A stretch of DNA of 64,000 bases, taken from contig NZ_LODL01000005.1 of the NCBI RefSeq assembly GCF_001551835.1, forward strand, positions 201,073 through 265,072, read 5' to 3'. A model generated the notes under the pieces. That model had not been told where the DNA came from. It saw nothing but the letters and a program-made list of their open reading frames with translations, and did no database searches. This document shows, piece after piece, positions 43,842 to 52,132 of the stretch (position 1 is the first letter of the stretch; every line of letters begins with the position of its first letter). The stretch is from Dechloromonas denitrificans. Lineage in GTDB: Bacteria > Pseudomonadota > Gammaproteobacteria > Burkholderiales > Rhodocyclaceae. The position numbers and the translations under genes were made by a program.

Positions 43842-44024
43842 ATGAGAACAATTGCGTTGCTCTACGTACTGTTATCCGGTTGTAACGCTACAGACTTCCC
43901 CGCCGCTGTTGCATCAACCGAGAAGCCATCGACTGCTAATGCATCCCAATCCGATGATGGGCAGAGCCGTTTTCGTGCTGAGATTGCAGCCGGGTTCAGA
44001 AGCGGTGGCAATTCGTCAGAATAA
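43842..44024 (+). CDS. Possible small lipoprotein
   Basis: The 60-residue frame MRTIALLYVLLSGCNATDFP has a short hydrophobic start and a lipobox-like LLSGC. The remainder is polar and ends without a known domain. A second frame overlaps its 3' half and continues to 44109, so a frameshift in a longer ancestral gene is possible. Confidence is low. Confidence 0.3.
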   Translation: MRTIALLYVLLSGCNATDFPAAVASTEKPSTANASQSDDGQSRFRAEIAAGFRSGGNSSE

Positions 44025-44113
44025 CCTCACTATCTACACAGCAAGCATTTTCACACCGTCGGCTGTAGGCAGGTTTGCTGCCATTCAGACTTCCAAGGTA
44101 TCCGACTAGTCAC

Positions 44114-44205
44114 GACCCATTCCGGCCATCCAGCTTTTTCCAGAGCAGCCGGTCAGGAAAACCTAGGTTCATCGAGCTTAGGTGCTCCGAAGCGGTCGTT
44201 GGAGG
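44114..44205 (+). repeat. Dispersed repeat, copy R5 (decayed)
   Basis: This copy begins GACCCATTCCGGCCATCC and continues with AGAGCAGCCGGTCAGGAAAA and GCTCCGAAGCGGTCGTTGG. It follows module B but with more differences than R2-R4. Confidence 0.55.
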
Positions 44206-44221
44206 CCTTAGGCTATGAGGA

Positions 44222-44713
44222 TTATTTTCCCTTTCCCTTTCTCGTTTTTGGTTGGGCTGTATCCAGTATGACGGCGATTACACTGGGGTTGGCCTGCGTC
44301 AGGCGCTGCTGCTCTACGGTGTAGCCGTACAAGTTATGGAGTGCGCTTGCGACAGCACAAGAGCGAGAAAAACCACCTTCGCAGTGCACCACTACTGTTC
44401 GAATCTCGGCGGGAAGTTCGGTAACGAACTGGAGAATTTGCTTTGCATGTTGTGTAGTGAACGAACGCGAAAGCTTGGCTTTCGCTCGGGCGGATAAGTC
44501 AGAGCTTTGGTGGTCGACGTCTTCAAACGACAGACGCAACATGTGCTGAAAGTCAGGAAGGGCTGCAGGCCCTCTTTCAGGTGTGGTTATTGAGATAACC
44601 GCGGCAGTCGGTAACAAGGGCAGACGCTCGGCGTCTGCGCGCGACAGAGCAAACACTTGGCGAGCAGAGGATGGCCGGTACAATTTGGAAATCACATGGC
44701 TCAAATATGTCAT
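44222..44713 (-). CDS. CX5R-type (dual-specificity-like) protein phosphatase
   Basis: The 163-residue product holds VVVHCEGGFSRSCAVASALH: His110, Cys111 and Arg117 form the HCX5R active site of cysteine-based phosphatases. A conserved acidic loop (FEDVDHQ, about 63-69) is in the position of the general acid. It lacks a signal peptide. The lysine/arginine-rich C terminus (TRKGKGK) may bind nucleic acid or membranes. Substrate unknown; it stands alone between repeat copies. Confidence 0.75.
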   Translation of the reverse strand: MTYLSHVISKLYRPSSARQVFALSRADAERLPLLPTAAVISITTPERGPAALPDFQHMLRLSFEDVDHQSSDLSARAKAKLSRSFTTQHAKQILQFVTELPAEIRTVVVHCEGGFSRSCAVASALHNLYGYTVEQQRLTQANPSVIAVILDTAQPKTRKGKGK

Positions 44714-45157
44714 CAGTGCGTTTCAAACCCACTCGCAATTGCATTACGGACCACAATTGTTCCATGAAAATGTGATTTCCTGGGTATTGCACCTACTGAT
44801 TTGAAAGGCCCTGCGGGCATTTGCCGATGGCTATTTGGCAGTTCGCCGTGGATTGCTTTGCTCTGCCTGCTGGTCGAGTCCAGAAGTCGGCAGACGACCC
44901 AAAGCTGTCGTAGAACGTTCCCAATAGCTGCCAGTCATCCAAACCCAGGTTTTTCGAAACGGACTGTCTAAAATCCGCCGTTGGCGACCTCGCCATACCG
45001 GCCAGTTGCTGTCTGTCAGCTAACCACAAAAGTCGCCGTATGAACGTGTGCTTTGCTCTGTAAGCAGTTATTGCGCGAACGATGCAATCGTTGTACTCAT
45101 TAGCATCAGTGTTATGCTATTTAACTTAGCTGTACGGGCACAATTTGAGGATTTTTC
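44714..45157. other. Gene-free stretch carrying repeat R4
   Basis: No gene is supported in these 444 bases. Repeat R4 occupies 44896-45015. The last 100 bases before 45158 are AT-rich and probably hold the promoter of the next gene. Confidence 0.45.
44896..45015 (+). repeat. Dispersed repeat, copy R4
   Basis: The copy reads GACCCAAAGCTGTCGTAG, then TCCCAATAGCTGCCAGTCAT, then GGTTTTTCGAAACGGACTGT and GTTGGCGACCTCGCC. Order and spacing of the blocks match R2 and R3, in the opposite orientation. Confidence 0.78.
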
Positions 45158-45667
45158 ATGACCGCCGATGAAATGAGGAAAGCACTAAGAGAGGCTGGCC
45201 TTCATAAAGAAAAGGAACCGTTTAGTCTTACGAAGCTGGCGGGCGATTTCGTGGCGAATTTAGAGCAAGGTTCCAGAGTAGTGGCTGAACGGCTAGAGAA
45301 AGAAGTTAGTGAGGCAGCTGAGGGGTTTCAAAGAGGCTATAGCGAGACTCGGGCTCGACATAGAGCAGAAGCCGCCGCAGAAAAACAGGCTCCGTTCACA
45401 TTTGAGTGTTCTTGCGGCCAGCTTAACCACTACGCCCCTGAAACTGGCAAGACGGTAGCAATCGTCGCTGGCGCCGGCTGTGCGATTGCAGGCGGCATGG
45501 TCGGTTCATCTGTGGGCATTGCCGCACTTGGTACAGCCATTAGTGGCACCTGGCCCTTGGCAGTAATTGCCGGGATATACGCCTATTCGAAGACAAAAGG
45601 GCTTGCTGCCCCAACATGCAGTAAATGCGGCAAAGTGATTGAGCCTCCTCCCCTCCCGCCCAACTAA
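45158..45667 (+). CDS. Zinc-ribbon protein with glycine-rich hydrophobic hairpin
   Basis: I do not recognise this family. The 169-residue product has a charged helical N-terminal half (about 1-75), a first cysteine pair (Cys84, Cys86), a glycine/alanine-rich hydrophobic segment likely to span the membrane twice (about 98-143), and a second pair (Cys154, Cys157). The cysteine pairs flank the hydrophobic hairpin and could form one zinc site. It is not related by eye to the other zinc-ribbon protein at 36700. It lies between R4 and R6. Confidence 0.65.
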   Translation: MTADEMRKALREAGLHKEKEPFSLTKLAGDFVANLEQGSRVVAERLEKEVSEAAEGFQRGYSETRARHRAEAAAEKQAPFTFECSCGQLNHYAPETGKTVAIVAGAGCAIAGGMVGSSVGIAALGTAISGTWPLAVIAGIYAYSKTKGLAAPTCSKCGKVIEPPPLPPN

Positions 45668-46108
45668 ATGGGCCAAGTTTCTGCACAATCGGCTGTGCCG
45701 GCCAACTGTATTATTGGGGGTGCAACTGTCGGCAGTGGAGTTAATTGCAGACTTTTCTTGTCGCTTTGGGTGAATGGCTGCAAAGGGTCGTCAGCACTCC
45801 GTGACGAGCGTCTGCTTCTGAGAAGCGAAACTTCAACGTCCGCTTTCCGGCAGCGAAGTTGAAAAGTGGGCTGTCGTGTCCCGACCCAAAGCGGCCATCG
45901 CGGTTTCCCGATAGCAGCCGCTCAGCCAAACCAGCGTTTTTCGAACTGGAATCCTCCGAAATGGACGTTGGCGGTCTCACCCAATCGGCCAATTGCGGTC
46001 CATCAAATCCTCAAAAAACAACCTTGCTGGGTTTCAGCTATTGAGGTCAAAGCTGCCTTTGTTTTTCGAGCATGGTGACCAACTATTGCGGCCACCATCC
46101 GTTCAAAA
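45668..46108. other. Gene-free stretch carrying repeat R6
   Basis: No gene is supported in these 441 bases. Positions 45785-46000 are a two-module repeat. The short frames over it are by-products of the repeat sequence. Confidence 0.5.
45785..46000 (+). repeat. Dispersed repeat, copy R6 (modules A and B)
   Basis: Module A (45785-45880) starts GGGTCGTCAGCACTCC and ends CTGTCGTGTC. Its reverse complement recurs at 49725-49820 at about 90% identity. Module B (45882-46000) reads GACCCAAAGCGGCCATCGCG, TTTCCCGATAGCAGCCGCTC, then GTTTTTCGAACTGGA, matching R2-R4. This is the only copy here with both modules complete. Confidence 0.85.
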
Positions 46109-47206
46109 TCAGCTTGGACTGTAGCGTTCCAACCAATGTGCATAGGGCGCCGGCAATACCCATGAAGGCTTCTCTTCTTTGAGCGCCAACGCCGCGTGAT
46201 ACGACCAATGCGGATTTGCCAGGTGGGCACGGCCAATCATGACCAAATCCATCTGCTTATCGGCAACCACGCGGTCGGCGGTGGCCGGCACATCGATACA
46301 CCATGAGGAAGCAACTGGCAGCCCTGTCGCGCTACGTACTTTCTCGGCAATCGGTGCCAGGAAAGCCGGGCCCCATGGCACATTGGCTGTCAGCGTGGAG
46401 AACCCGACACTGACATTGAGCATGTCCAGGCCAGCTTTGCGGAATGCGCAGGTCAGTTCGATGGACTCAGCCAGGGTTTCCTCGTCCCGGCCATCATATT
46501 CAATCACCCCGAAGCGGGCGGTCAGCGGCAAGTGTTCCGGCCAAACCTGGCGAACCGCAGCCAGTGTTTCTAGAAGAAAGCGGCTACGTCCCTTGAAGTC
46601 ACCACCGTACTGGTCGGTGCGCTGATTGGCATGAACCGAGAAGAAGCTCTGTGCCAGATAGCCATGGGCGAAATGAAGCTCCAGCCACTCAAATCCTGCA
46701 TCACGGGCCCGACAGGCAGCCGCAACGAAATCGTCGCGAACTCGAGCAATGTCATCGAGCGTCATTGCCTTCGGCACTTTGGGCAAATTCGCGCCAAATG
46801 CCACAGCAGATGGAGAAAGGGTTTCCCAAGCACGCAGGTCGCCTTCGGCTATGTGGTCATCGCCCTCCCAGGGACGGTTGGCGCTGGCTTTGCGGCCGGC
46901 GTGGCCGATTTGGATGCCCGGCACCGCACCGCCGGCCTTGATAGACGCGGCAATTTTGGCGAGTCTGGCCGCTTGTTCGTCGTTCCACAGCCCCAAACAG
47001 GCTGGCGTGATGCGGCCTTCCGGCGCAACACCGGTGGCTTCAACGATAACCAGGCCGGCGCCGCCACGAGCCAGGCTGGCGTAATGGGTAGCGTGCCAAT
47101 CGTTGGTCAGCCCGTCTACTGCGCTGTACTGACACATGGGGGGAATGGCGATGCGATTGCGCAGGGTGACATCTTTAAGTTTGAAGCTGGTAAACAAAGC
47201 AGACAT
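46109..47206 (-). CDS. NADH:flavin oxidoreductase, old yellow enzyme family (YqjM type)
   Basis: These FMN enzymes reduce activated alkenes. The ATG at 47206 (MSALFTSFKLKDVTLRNRIA) follows CAGGAGCCCAG and gives 365 residues. PPMCQYSA has the cysteine that tunes FMN in YqjM-type enzymes, GIQIGHAGRKAS has the substrate-binding His, and ELHFAHGYLAQSFFS is the typical barrel motif. It lies in the same orientation as the SDR remnant and hydrolase upstream, which together resemble an inducible reductase cassette under the AraC regulator. Confidence 0.9.
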   Translation of the reverse strand: MSALFTSFKLKDVTLRNRIAIPPMCQYSAVDGLTNDWHATHYASLARGGAGLVIVEATGVAPEGRITPACLGLWNDEQAARLAKIAASIKAGGAVPGIQIGHAGRKASANRPWEGDDHIAEGDLRAWETLSPSAVAFGANLPKVPKAMTLDDIARVRDDFVAAACRARDAGFEWLELHFAHGYLAQSFFSVHANQRTDQYGGDFKGRSRFLLETLAAVRQVWPEHLPLTARFGVIEYDGRDEETLAESIELTCAFRKAGLDMLNVSVGFSTLTANVPWGPAFLAPIAEKVRSATGLPVASSWCIDVPATADRVVADKQMDLVMIGRAHLANPHWSYHAALALKEEKPSWVLPAPYAHWLERYSPS

Positions 47207-47266
47207 GAAACTGGGCTCCTGAAATAAGTTCGGCATGCCATCTCCAGCATGCCGTTATTAGTGTGT

Positions 47267-47434
47267 TTAACGATAGATTAACGGCATCCTGTCGGTTGGG
47301 TTAGCCGCTGCGACCTTCGCCGGATTACGGCCTGTCGCAACGACGGAGTGCCCAGCAGCCAGGGGGGCCTTCGCAAGTTCGACGCCAAGGCCGCGGCCCG
47401 CGCCAGTGATAAACCAGACTTTATTGTTGCTCAT
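47267..47434 (-). pseudogene. N-terminal remnant of a short-chain dehydrogenase
   Basis: The 55-residue frame starts MSNNKVWFITGAGRGLGVEL, with the TGxxxGxG nucleotide-binding motif of the SDR family, and continues HSVVATGRNPAK. It then leaves the family and stops at 47267. About 200 residues, including the catalytic Tyr-Lys, are missing. A GAGG ribosome site is still present. A deletion has joined its 5' end to the start of the oxidoreductase region. Confidence 0.8.
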
Positions 47435-47442
47435 GGGGTGCC

Positions 47443-48501
47443 TCAATTGAGGTAAAGGGTTTGCTTGAAGAAGGGGGTCAGCTTCGTCATCGCGGTGTCG
47501 GCCCCAGGACCATCGTAAAGGTCCATGTGCGCTGCACCGTCAATCACGTACAGCTCCTTTGGTCCGGATGCCTTGGCATGAAGCTCCTGGCTATGCCACA
47601 GCGAGCCTGCCTCGCTACCTGCAACAATCATGAGAGGCTGTGTGAGCAGGTCGACTCGGTCAAATCCGGTGAATGCCACCATGGCGCTCAAGCTGGTGAT
47701 GAGCATCTTGTTCGATGAATTCGGATGCTGACCGCGAGGTGTCAGGTAGTAGTCGGCTGCTTCCTGAAGGTCGCGGGGGGCTGTCTTATCGCCTACCTTG
47801 GGCACGTAATTCACATACAACGGCGCAGTCCCGGCTGCCTCGGCGGTGCGTTGCTTGGCAACCGAATCAAGCAGCGCAAGCTGCTCCTCTTTCGTTGCCT
47901 TGCCATCCCAGCCCTTGCGGACGGCTGCACCCACATCAACGGCGCTCACCGTCGCCACGGCCTTGATGCGGCGCTCCAGGGAAGCTGCTTTGACCGCAGT
48001 GCCGCTACCGGCACAGATGCCCAGGGCGCCGATGCGGTTCGCGTCAACGTAGCCGAGCGTGGTCAGATAATCGACGGCACTGTAAATATCGGCCACCCGG
48101 CGCATCGGGTCATCAAGGAGGCGGGGCATGCCTCCACTGGCTCCCTGGTGTGATGCGTCAAAGGCCAGAGTGACAAACCCCTGCTCTGCCAGCTTCTGGG
48201 CGTACAGACCAGCTGTCTGTTCCTTGACGCCGCCGCCAGGATGCACGCTGACGATGGCTGGATACTTGCTGCCTTCACTGAAGCTCTTCGGCAGGTAAAG
48301 ATTTCCTGCCATGTCGATGTTGTTGTTCTTGAAGCTGACGGTCAGTACGCGGATTCCAGTTGCCGTAGTACGAAGCTTCGAATCGCCAGCGGCGGAAGCA
48401 ACTTTCGGAATCAGAAGTGAAGCAGCCAGCGCGGAGCCGCCGAAAATGGCTTGGCGGCGACCAATGTCAGCGGGAACCTGGTTGGATGAGTTGTCGTTCA
48501 T
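47443..48501 (-). CDS. Tat-exported alpha/beta hydrolase, dienelactone-hydrolase-like
   Basis: The 352-residue product has a twin-arginine signal (RRQAIFGGSALAASLLIP, about 15-35), so it is exported folded. The hydrolase core has HPGGG (oxyanion region), a nucleophile elbow GICAGSGTAV where Cys sits at the nucleophile position as in dienelactone hydrolases, and a late DGAAHMDLYD with the catalytic His. YcjY-type proteins are close relatives. The SDR remnant begins 8 bases after its stop. Confidence 0.85.
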   Translation of the reverse strand: MNDNSSNQVPADIGRRQAIFGGSALAASLLIPKVASAAGDSKLRTTATGIRVLTVSFKNNNIDMAGNLYLPKSFSEGSKYPAIVSVHPGGGVKEQTAGLYAQKLAEQGFVTLAFDASHQGASGGMPRLLDDPMRRVADIYSAVDYLTTLGYVDANRIGALGICAGSGTAVKAASLERRIKAVATVSAVDVGAAVRKGWDGKATKEEQLALLDSVAKQRTAEAAGTAPLYVNYVPKVGDKTAPRDLQEAADYYLTPRGQHPNSSNKMLITSLSAMVAFTGFDRVDLLTQPLMIVAGSEAGSLWHSQELHAKASGPKELYVIDGAAHMDLYDGPGADTAMTKLTPFFKQTLYLN

Positions 48502-48687
48502 GGCGATATTCCTTGGACGGTTAAACAGCAGTAAGTGGCGTTGGGGGAATTATTGCTACCTGCCAGAAAACCAGGTTGCCGAAACCAGCGAACTTCTTGC
48601 CTAAAACAACGGATTCGATAACTCAGCACAGAACGTGACCACGCTCAGTGATACAGTTACTCCATCGAATCCGACAAGCTAGCCGCT
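48502..48687. promoter_or_regulatory. Divergent control region of the hydrolase and AraC regulator
   Basis: This 186-base gap lies between two divergent starts. It holds an inverted repeat, GGATTCGAT (48611-48619) and ATCGAATCC (48664-48672), separated by 44 bases. The AraC-type regulator encoded next door is the likely ligand of these sites. No certain -35/-10 pair was assigned. Confidence 0.5.
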
Positions 48688-49617
48688 ATGTATAGCACCG
48701 TCCATACTACTAACCAAGCGATTCAGGCAATCAGCGTCCTCGCTCGTGAAATTGAAAAAAATGCCCAAAGCGATGGAGACTTCACGACAGCCATCCCCGG
48801 ACTTTCGCTACACCGGCGCAAAACACCCACTGAGCCGCTGCATTGCATTTTTAACTTGGGTCTAGGGGTGGTTGTGCAAGGCAACAAGCAGGCTTTATTG
48901 GGCGACGAGGTCATCACTTATGGACCGGGGCACTCCATGCTGACCTCGATTGAGCTGCCGGTCATCTCGCGTGTTACCCGAGCCAGCGCACAGGAGCCGC
49001 TGCTTGGACTCATGCTGACGCTCGACAGCCAAGAAATTCTCCAAGTGGCAACCGAGATGAAGCTACCAGCACCTGCCCGTGGAACGGTCTTTCGACCTTT
49101 GTCGATTGAGCGATTGGATGAGCGTCTGACACGAGACCTGATTCGTCTACTTGAGCTTCACGACCAACCGGAACTTGTTGCGCTGCTCGCGCCGCTCATC
49201 AAGCGCGAAATCATTATCAGGCTTGTTGCAGGCCCACATGGTCCGCAACTACAGCACCTGGTTGCCGACGGCTCGCCCAGCCAGCAAATTTCCAAGGCGG
49301 TTACCTGGCTCAAGCAGAACTTTGCCCAGCCATTGCAGGTGGACGAACTGGCGGCTCGGGTTCACATGAGTCCATCCACCTTCAGGCAGCACTTTCGCGC
49401 CATCACCAGCACAAGTCCGCTTCAGTACCAAAAGCAATTGCGGCTACAAGCGGCAAGACAACTGATGCTGAATCAAAATTTGGATGCAGCTAATGCTAGC
49501 GGACAGGTGGGCTATGAGAGCGCATCGCAGTTCAGCCGGGAATACGGTCGCTTATTTGGAGCCCCGCCGCTGCAAGATGTCCGCCGTATACGGTTGGCGG
49601 AAGCGCGAATCGGATAG
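48688..49617 (+). CDS. AraC family regulator
   Basis: The 309-residue product has an AraC N-terminal type sensor domain (about 30-190; LHCIFNLGLGVVVQGNKQAL, SRVTRASAQEPLLGL) and a C-terminal double helix-turn-helix (about 205-300; VDELAARVHMSPSTFRQHFR, VGYESASQFSREYGRLFG). Such proteins typically activate a divergent oxidoreductase/hydrolase operon, which matches the neighbours here. AAGCTAGCCGCT before the ATG is a weak ribosome site. Confidence 0.88.
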   Translation: MYSTVHTTNQAIQAISVLAREIEKNAQSDGDFTTAIPGLSLHRRKTPTEPLHCIFNLGLGVVVQGNKQALLGDEVITYGPGHSMLTSIELPVISRVTRASAQEPLLGLMLTLDSQEILQVATEMKLPAPARGTVFRPLSIERLDERLTRDLIRLLELHDQPELVALLAPLIKREIIIRLVAGPHGPQLQHLVADGSPSQQISKAVTWLKQNFAQPLQVDELAARVHMSPSTFRQHFRAITSTSPLQYQKQLRLQAARQLMLNQNLDAANASGQVGYESASQFSREYGRLFGAPPLQDVRRIRLAEARIG

Positions 49618-49920
49618 TTCTCAAGGGCAACACAAAGCCGGCTAGGCCATTGCGGTTGTCCGGCAGCTTGAGGCCCCACTGCTGCCATTGCTTATTAAAT
49701 ATTCATCAGTCAGCAATGGGGCGAGACACGACGGCCCACTTTTCAACTTCGCTGCCGGAAAGCGGTCGTTGAAGTTTCGACTCTCCGAAGCAGCCATTCG
49801 TCACTGAGTGCTGACGACCCATTGCTGTCATTCGTTGATTGCAACGGGAAAGTCTGGAATCAGGAACAAACCTGCCCTCGAGAATCCAAGATGCATTACT
49901 TTTCTGGTGTTGCCTGCTAC
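49618..49920. other. Gene-free stretch carrying inverted repeat module A
   Basis: No gene is supported in these 303 bases. Positions 49725-49820 are repeat module A. Upstream of it, CCATTGC (49685-49691) and GCAATGG (49713-49719) can pair in a long hairpin. It lies between the AraC gene and the convergent kinase gene. Confidence 0.5.
49725..49820 (-). repeat. Dispersed repeat module A, copy R7
   Basis: This 96-base block is the reverse complement of 45785-45880 with about ten mismatches. It starts GACACGACGGCCCACTTTTC and ends GTGCTGACGACCC. With R6 it flanks the oxidoreductase/hydrolase/AraC group as an inverted pair. Confidence 0.85.
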
Positions 49921-51309
49921 CTAAGTTGGAATGCGAATTGAAAACCTGGTCAAGCCACGTTCGGACATGACCGAGACCTCGCCGCCATGGGACTGGACAA
50001 TCGAGCGAGTGATTGCCAAGCCAAGGCCAGAGCCCTCCCCATAGTGTTGGCGTGATGCATCAGCGCGGTAGAAACGGTCAAACAACCTTGGCAGATGTTC
50101 GGGCGCAATGGTTTCCCCTGTGTTTTCTACGGAAACGACGGTCTCCCCCGCCTGAGTTTCCTCGAGTGCAATAGAGATATGACCAAGTTTTGGGGTGTGG
50201 CGGACGGCATTCGACAAAAGATTGCCTATGGCCCGGCGTAGCATTAACCGGTCACCTGCAATGGATGCCTCTCCTGAACACGAGAGCCGCAATTCCTTCT
50301 CGTCGGCGTAAGCCTCGTAGAACTCCAACAGACTGGAGACTTCGGCCCCCAGGTCCACTTCTTCACGGAGCGGAATCAGGAGATTGTTGTCGGCCTTCGC
50401 AAGGAACAACATATCAGCAATGGTTCTCGACAGGCGCTCAAACTCCTCGGCATTTGACGCCAATACGTCCTGGTATTCATCGAGTGTTCGTGCTTTGGAT
50501 AGCGTGACCTGGGTCTGGGTCAGCAGATTACTGACGGGGGTACGCAGTTCATGGGCAAGGTCCGACGAAAAATCCGAGAGTCGCCGAAAGGAGCCCTCTA
50601 GCCGGGCCAGCATGTCATTGAGCGTCCGTACAACTTCGGCAAGCTCAAGCGGGATGCTGCCTGCCTCGAGTCGCTGGTCCAGGCTCTCCGCCGTAATATC
50701 CGCTGCATGACGAACAATGTCATGCAATGGCGCCAGACCGCGACGTGCTGCTAATCCCCCCAAGAATCCCGAGAGCGTGGCAGCCAGTGCGACGACGGCC
50801 CACATCGTGAGTCTGAATGACTGCATGAAGTGCTCGTGATGCGTCAAATCAGTCGATAGGGCAACGGTAGTTGGGGTACCACCCGGAATGCCAGTTGGCG
50901 CCGTTCCAACAATCCCTCGATAAAGATGTTGGTCGGACCCTGTCCAGGTACGAGGGAATTGTGCCCCCAGGCCTTGAGCCGGCCTTACCTCCGGAAAGGA
51001 GGCGTCTTCGGATAGGTACAGTGATTTTCCGGCTCCATCCCAAACGCCAACGGCCAAGCCATGATGACCAATAAGTGCAGCGTCCAGCTGGTCGGGGATA
51101 GTTTCCAAATCACCCCGGCTGCGAGTCGCAGCGAGGGCATGCTGAATAAGCTCTAACTTGCCTTCAAGAAGCTCAAGGTCCATGTCCTCGAAATGTCGCT
51201 CGACCAGCGAGCCGATGACCAGGCCAAGCAGCAGCAGGACCGACGTCGAGACGACCGCGAAAAGCAGCGTTAACCGCGTGGTAAGTGAGTAGCCAGCCAC
51301 CCACTTCAT
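49921..51309 (-). CDS. cusS: Heavy-metal sensor histidine kinase (CusS type)
   Basis: CusS kinases sense periplasmic copper/silver. The 462-residue product has membrane segments at about 11-33 and 165-187 with a periplasmic sensor between, a HAMP domain (about 188-240), HisKA with His253 in DLAHELRTPVSN, and an HATPase domain with GNLLSNAVRHTPKLG and GSGLGLAITRSIV. The periplasmic part has several His residues (DLTHHEH) that could bind metal. Its start overlaps the cusR stop (TAATG). Confidence 0.92.
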   Translation of the reverse strand: MKWVAGYSLTTRLTLLFAVVSTSVLLLLGLVIGSLVERHFEDMDLELLEGKLELIQHALAATRSRGDLETIPDQLDAALIGHHGLAVGVWDGAGKSLYLSEDASFPEVRPAQGLGAQFPRTWTGSDQHLYRGIVGTAPTGIPGGTPTTVALSTDLTHHEHFMQSFRLTMWAVVALAATLSGFLGGLAARRGLAPLHDIVRHAADITAESLDQRLEAGSIPLELAEVVRTLNDMLARLEGSFRRLSDFSSDLAHELRTPVSNLLTQTQVTLSKARTLDEYQDVLASNAEEFERLSRTIADMLFLAKADNNLLIPLREEVDLGAEVSSLLEFYEAYADEKELRLSCSGEASIAGDRLMLRRAIGNLLSNAVRHTPKLGHISIALEETQAGETVVSVENTGETIAPEHLPRLFDRFYRADASRQHYGEGSGLGLAITRSIVQSHGGEVSVMSERGLTRFSIRIPT

Positions 51310-51983
51310 TACTCGGCTTCCAGAACGTATCCCATGCCGCGGGCGGTATGAATGAGCTTCTGCTCAAACCCGTCATCGACTTTGGCACGGAGACGGCGAA
51401 TGGCGACCTCAATGACATTGGTGTCGCTATCGAAATTCATATCCCATACCTGAGAGGCAATCAACGAGCGGGGCAGCACCTCCCCCTGGCGGCGTAGCAG
51501 CAACTCAAGCAGTGAAAACTCTTTCGATGTCAGGTCGATTTTCTTGCCCGCACGGGTTACACGGCGGCGCATCAAGTCAAGTTCCAGGTCGCCTGCCTTC
51601 AGAAAATCAGCTTCTTTCGCCTTGCCGCCGCGCCGCAGCAAGGTACGCACCCTGGCCAACAACTCCGAAAACGCGAATGGCTTTACCAAGTAGTCATCGG
51701 CACCCAGTTCCAGCCCCTTTACGCGGTCCTCCACTGAATCACGGGCCGTCAGAAACAGCACGGGTATTTCTTTACCGGCACGTCGAATCCCCTGAAGCAC
51801 CTGCCATCCGTCAATCCCCGGCAACATGACATCCAGCACCGCCAAGTCGTATGCCTCGGTGAGGGCCAGGTGAAGCCCATCCAGGCCATCTCTGGCCAGG
51901 TCGACCATAAAGCCGGCTTCTGATAGCCCTTGTTTTAGGTAATCACCTGTTTTCGGCTCGTCTTCGACGACCAGTACCCTCAT
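51309..51983 (-). CDS. cusR: OmpR-family response regulator (CusR type)
   Basis: The ATG at 51983 ([20 protein letters not shown]) follows AGGGAG and gives 224 residues; a further 12 codons upstream lack a ribosome site. The receiver has Asp51 in [10 protein letters not shown] and the Lys in YLVKPFAF. The winged helix ends [17 protein letters not shown] and GMGYVLE, as in OmpR-type proteins. It should bind the ATTAC-N6-GTAAT boxes at 52051 and 52772. Confidence 0.94.
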   Translation of the reverse strand: MRVLVVEDEPKTGDYLKQGLSEAGFMVDLARDGLDGLHLALTEAYDLAVLDVMLPGIDGWQVLQGIRRAGKEIPVLFLTARDSVEDRVKGLELGADDYLVKPFAFSELLARVRTLLRRGGKAKEADFLKAGDLELDLMRRRVTRAGKKIDLTSKEFSLLELLLRRQGEVLPRSLIASQVWDMNFDSDTNVIEVAIRRLRAKVDDGFEQKLIHTARGMGYVLEAE

Positions 51984-52050
51984 CGAACTACTCCCTGTGA
52001 TGCCTGAGTTATTGCTCATTTTGCGCTGTGGCGGCTGATTAGCTACCCAG

Positions 52051-52066
52051 ATTACGAAAATGTAAT
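52051..52066. promoter_or_regulatory. CusR/CopR-type box 1
   Basis: ATTACGAAAATGTAAT is an inverted repeat ATTAC-N6-GTAAT in the divergent gap between cusR and the cytochrome gene. Bases after it (TTTTCGGTCAG) are also conserved at box 2. It fits the known operator of copper-responsive OmpR-type regulators. Confidence 0.8.
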
Positions 52067-52132
52067 TTTTCGGTCAGTATCTGGTTAGGTCGACTTCCCC
52101 AAAATGGTGCATGTTGAAATCAGGGGAAATCC

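Noticed and set aside
36593-46000. Reading the repeat copies as attC sites of an integron cassette array
   Set aside because: Copies lie in both orientations, genes are on both strands, no integron integrase is visible, and the attC core patterns (GTTRRRY with RYYYAAC) were not found at the copy ends.
47461-48153. Several + strand open frames opposite the exported hydrolase
   Set aside because: They are antisense shadows of the hydrolase gene, which has a Tat signal and a nucleophile motif.
35743-49920. Search for a transposase, integrase, tRNA or flanking direct repeats that would define a genomic island
   Set aside because: None could be supported by eye. The block is called accessory only from the gene content, truncations and repeats.
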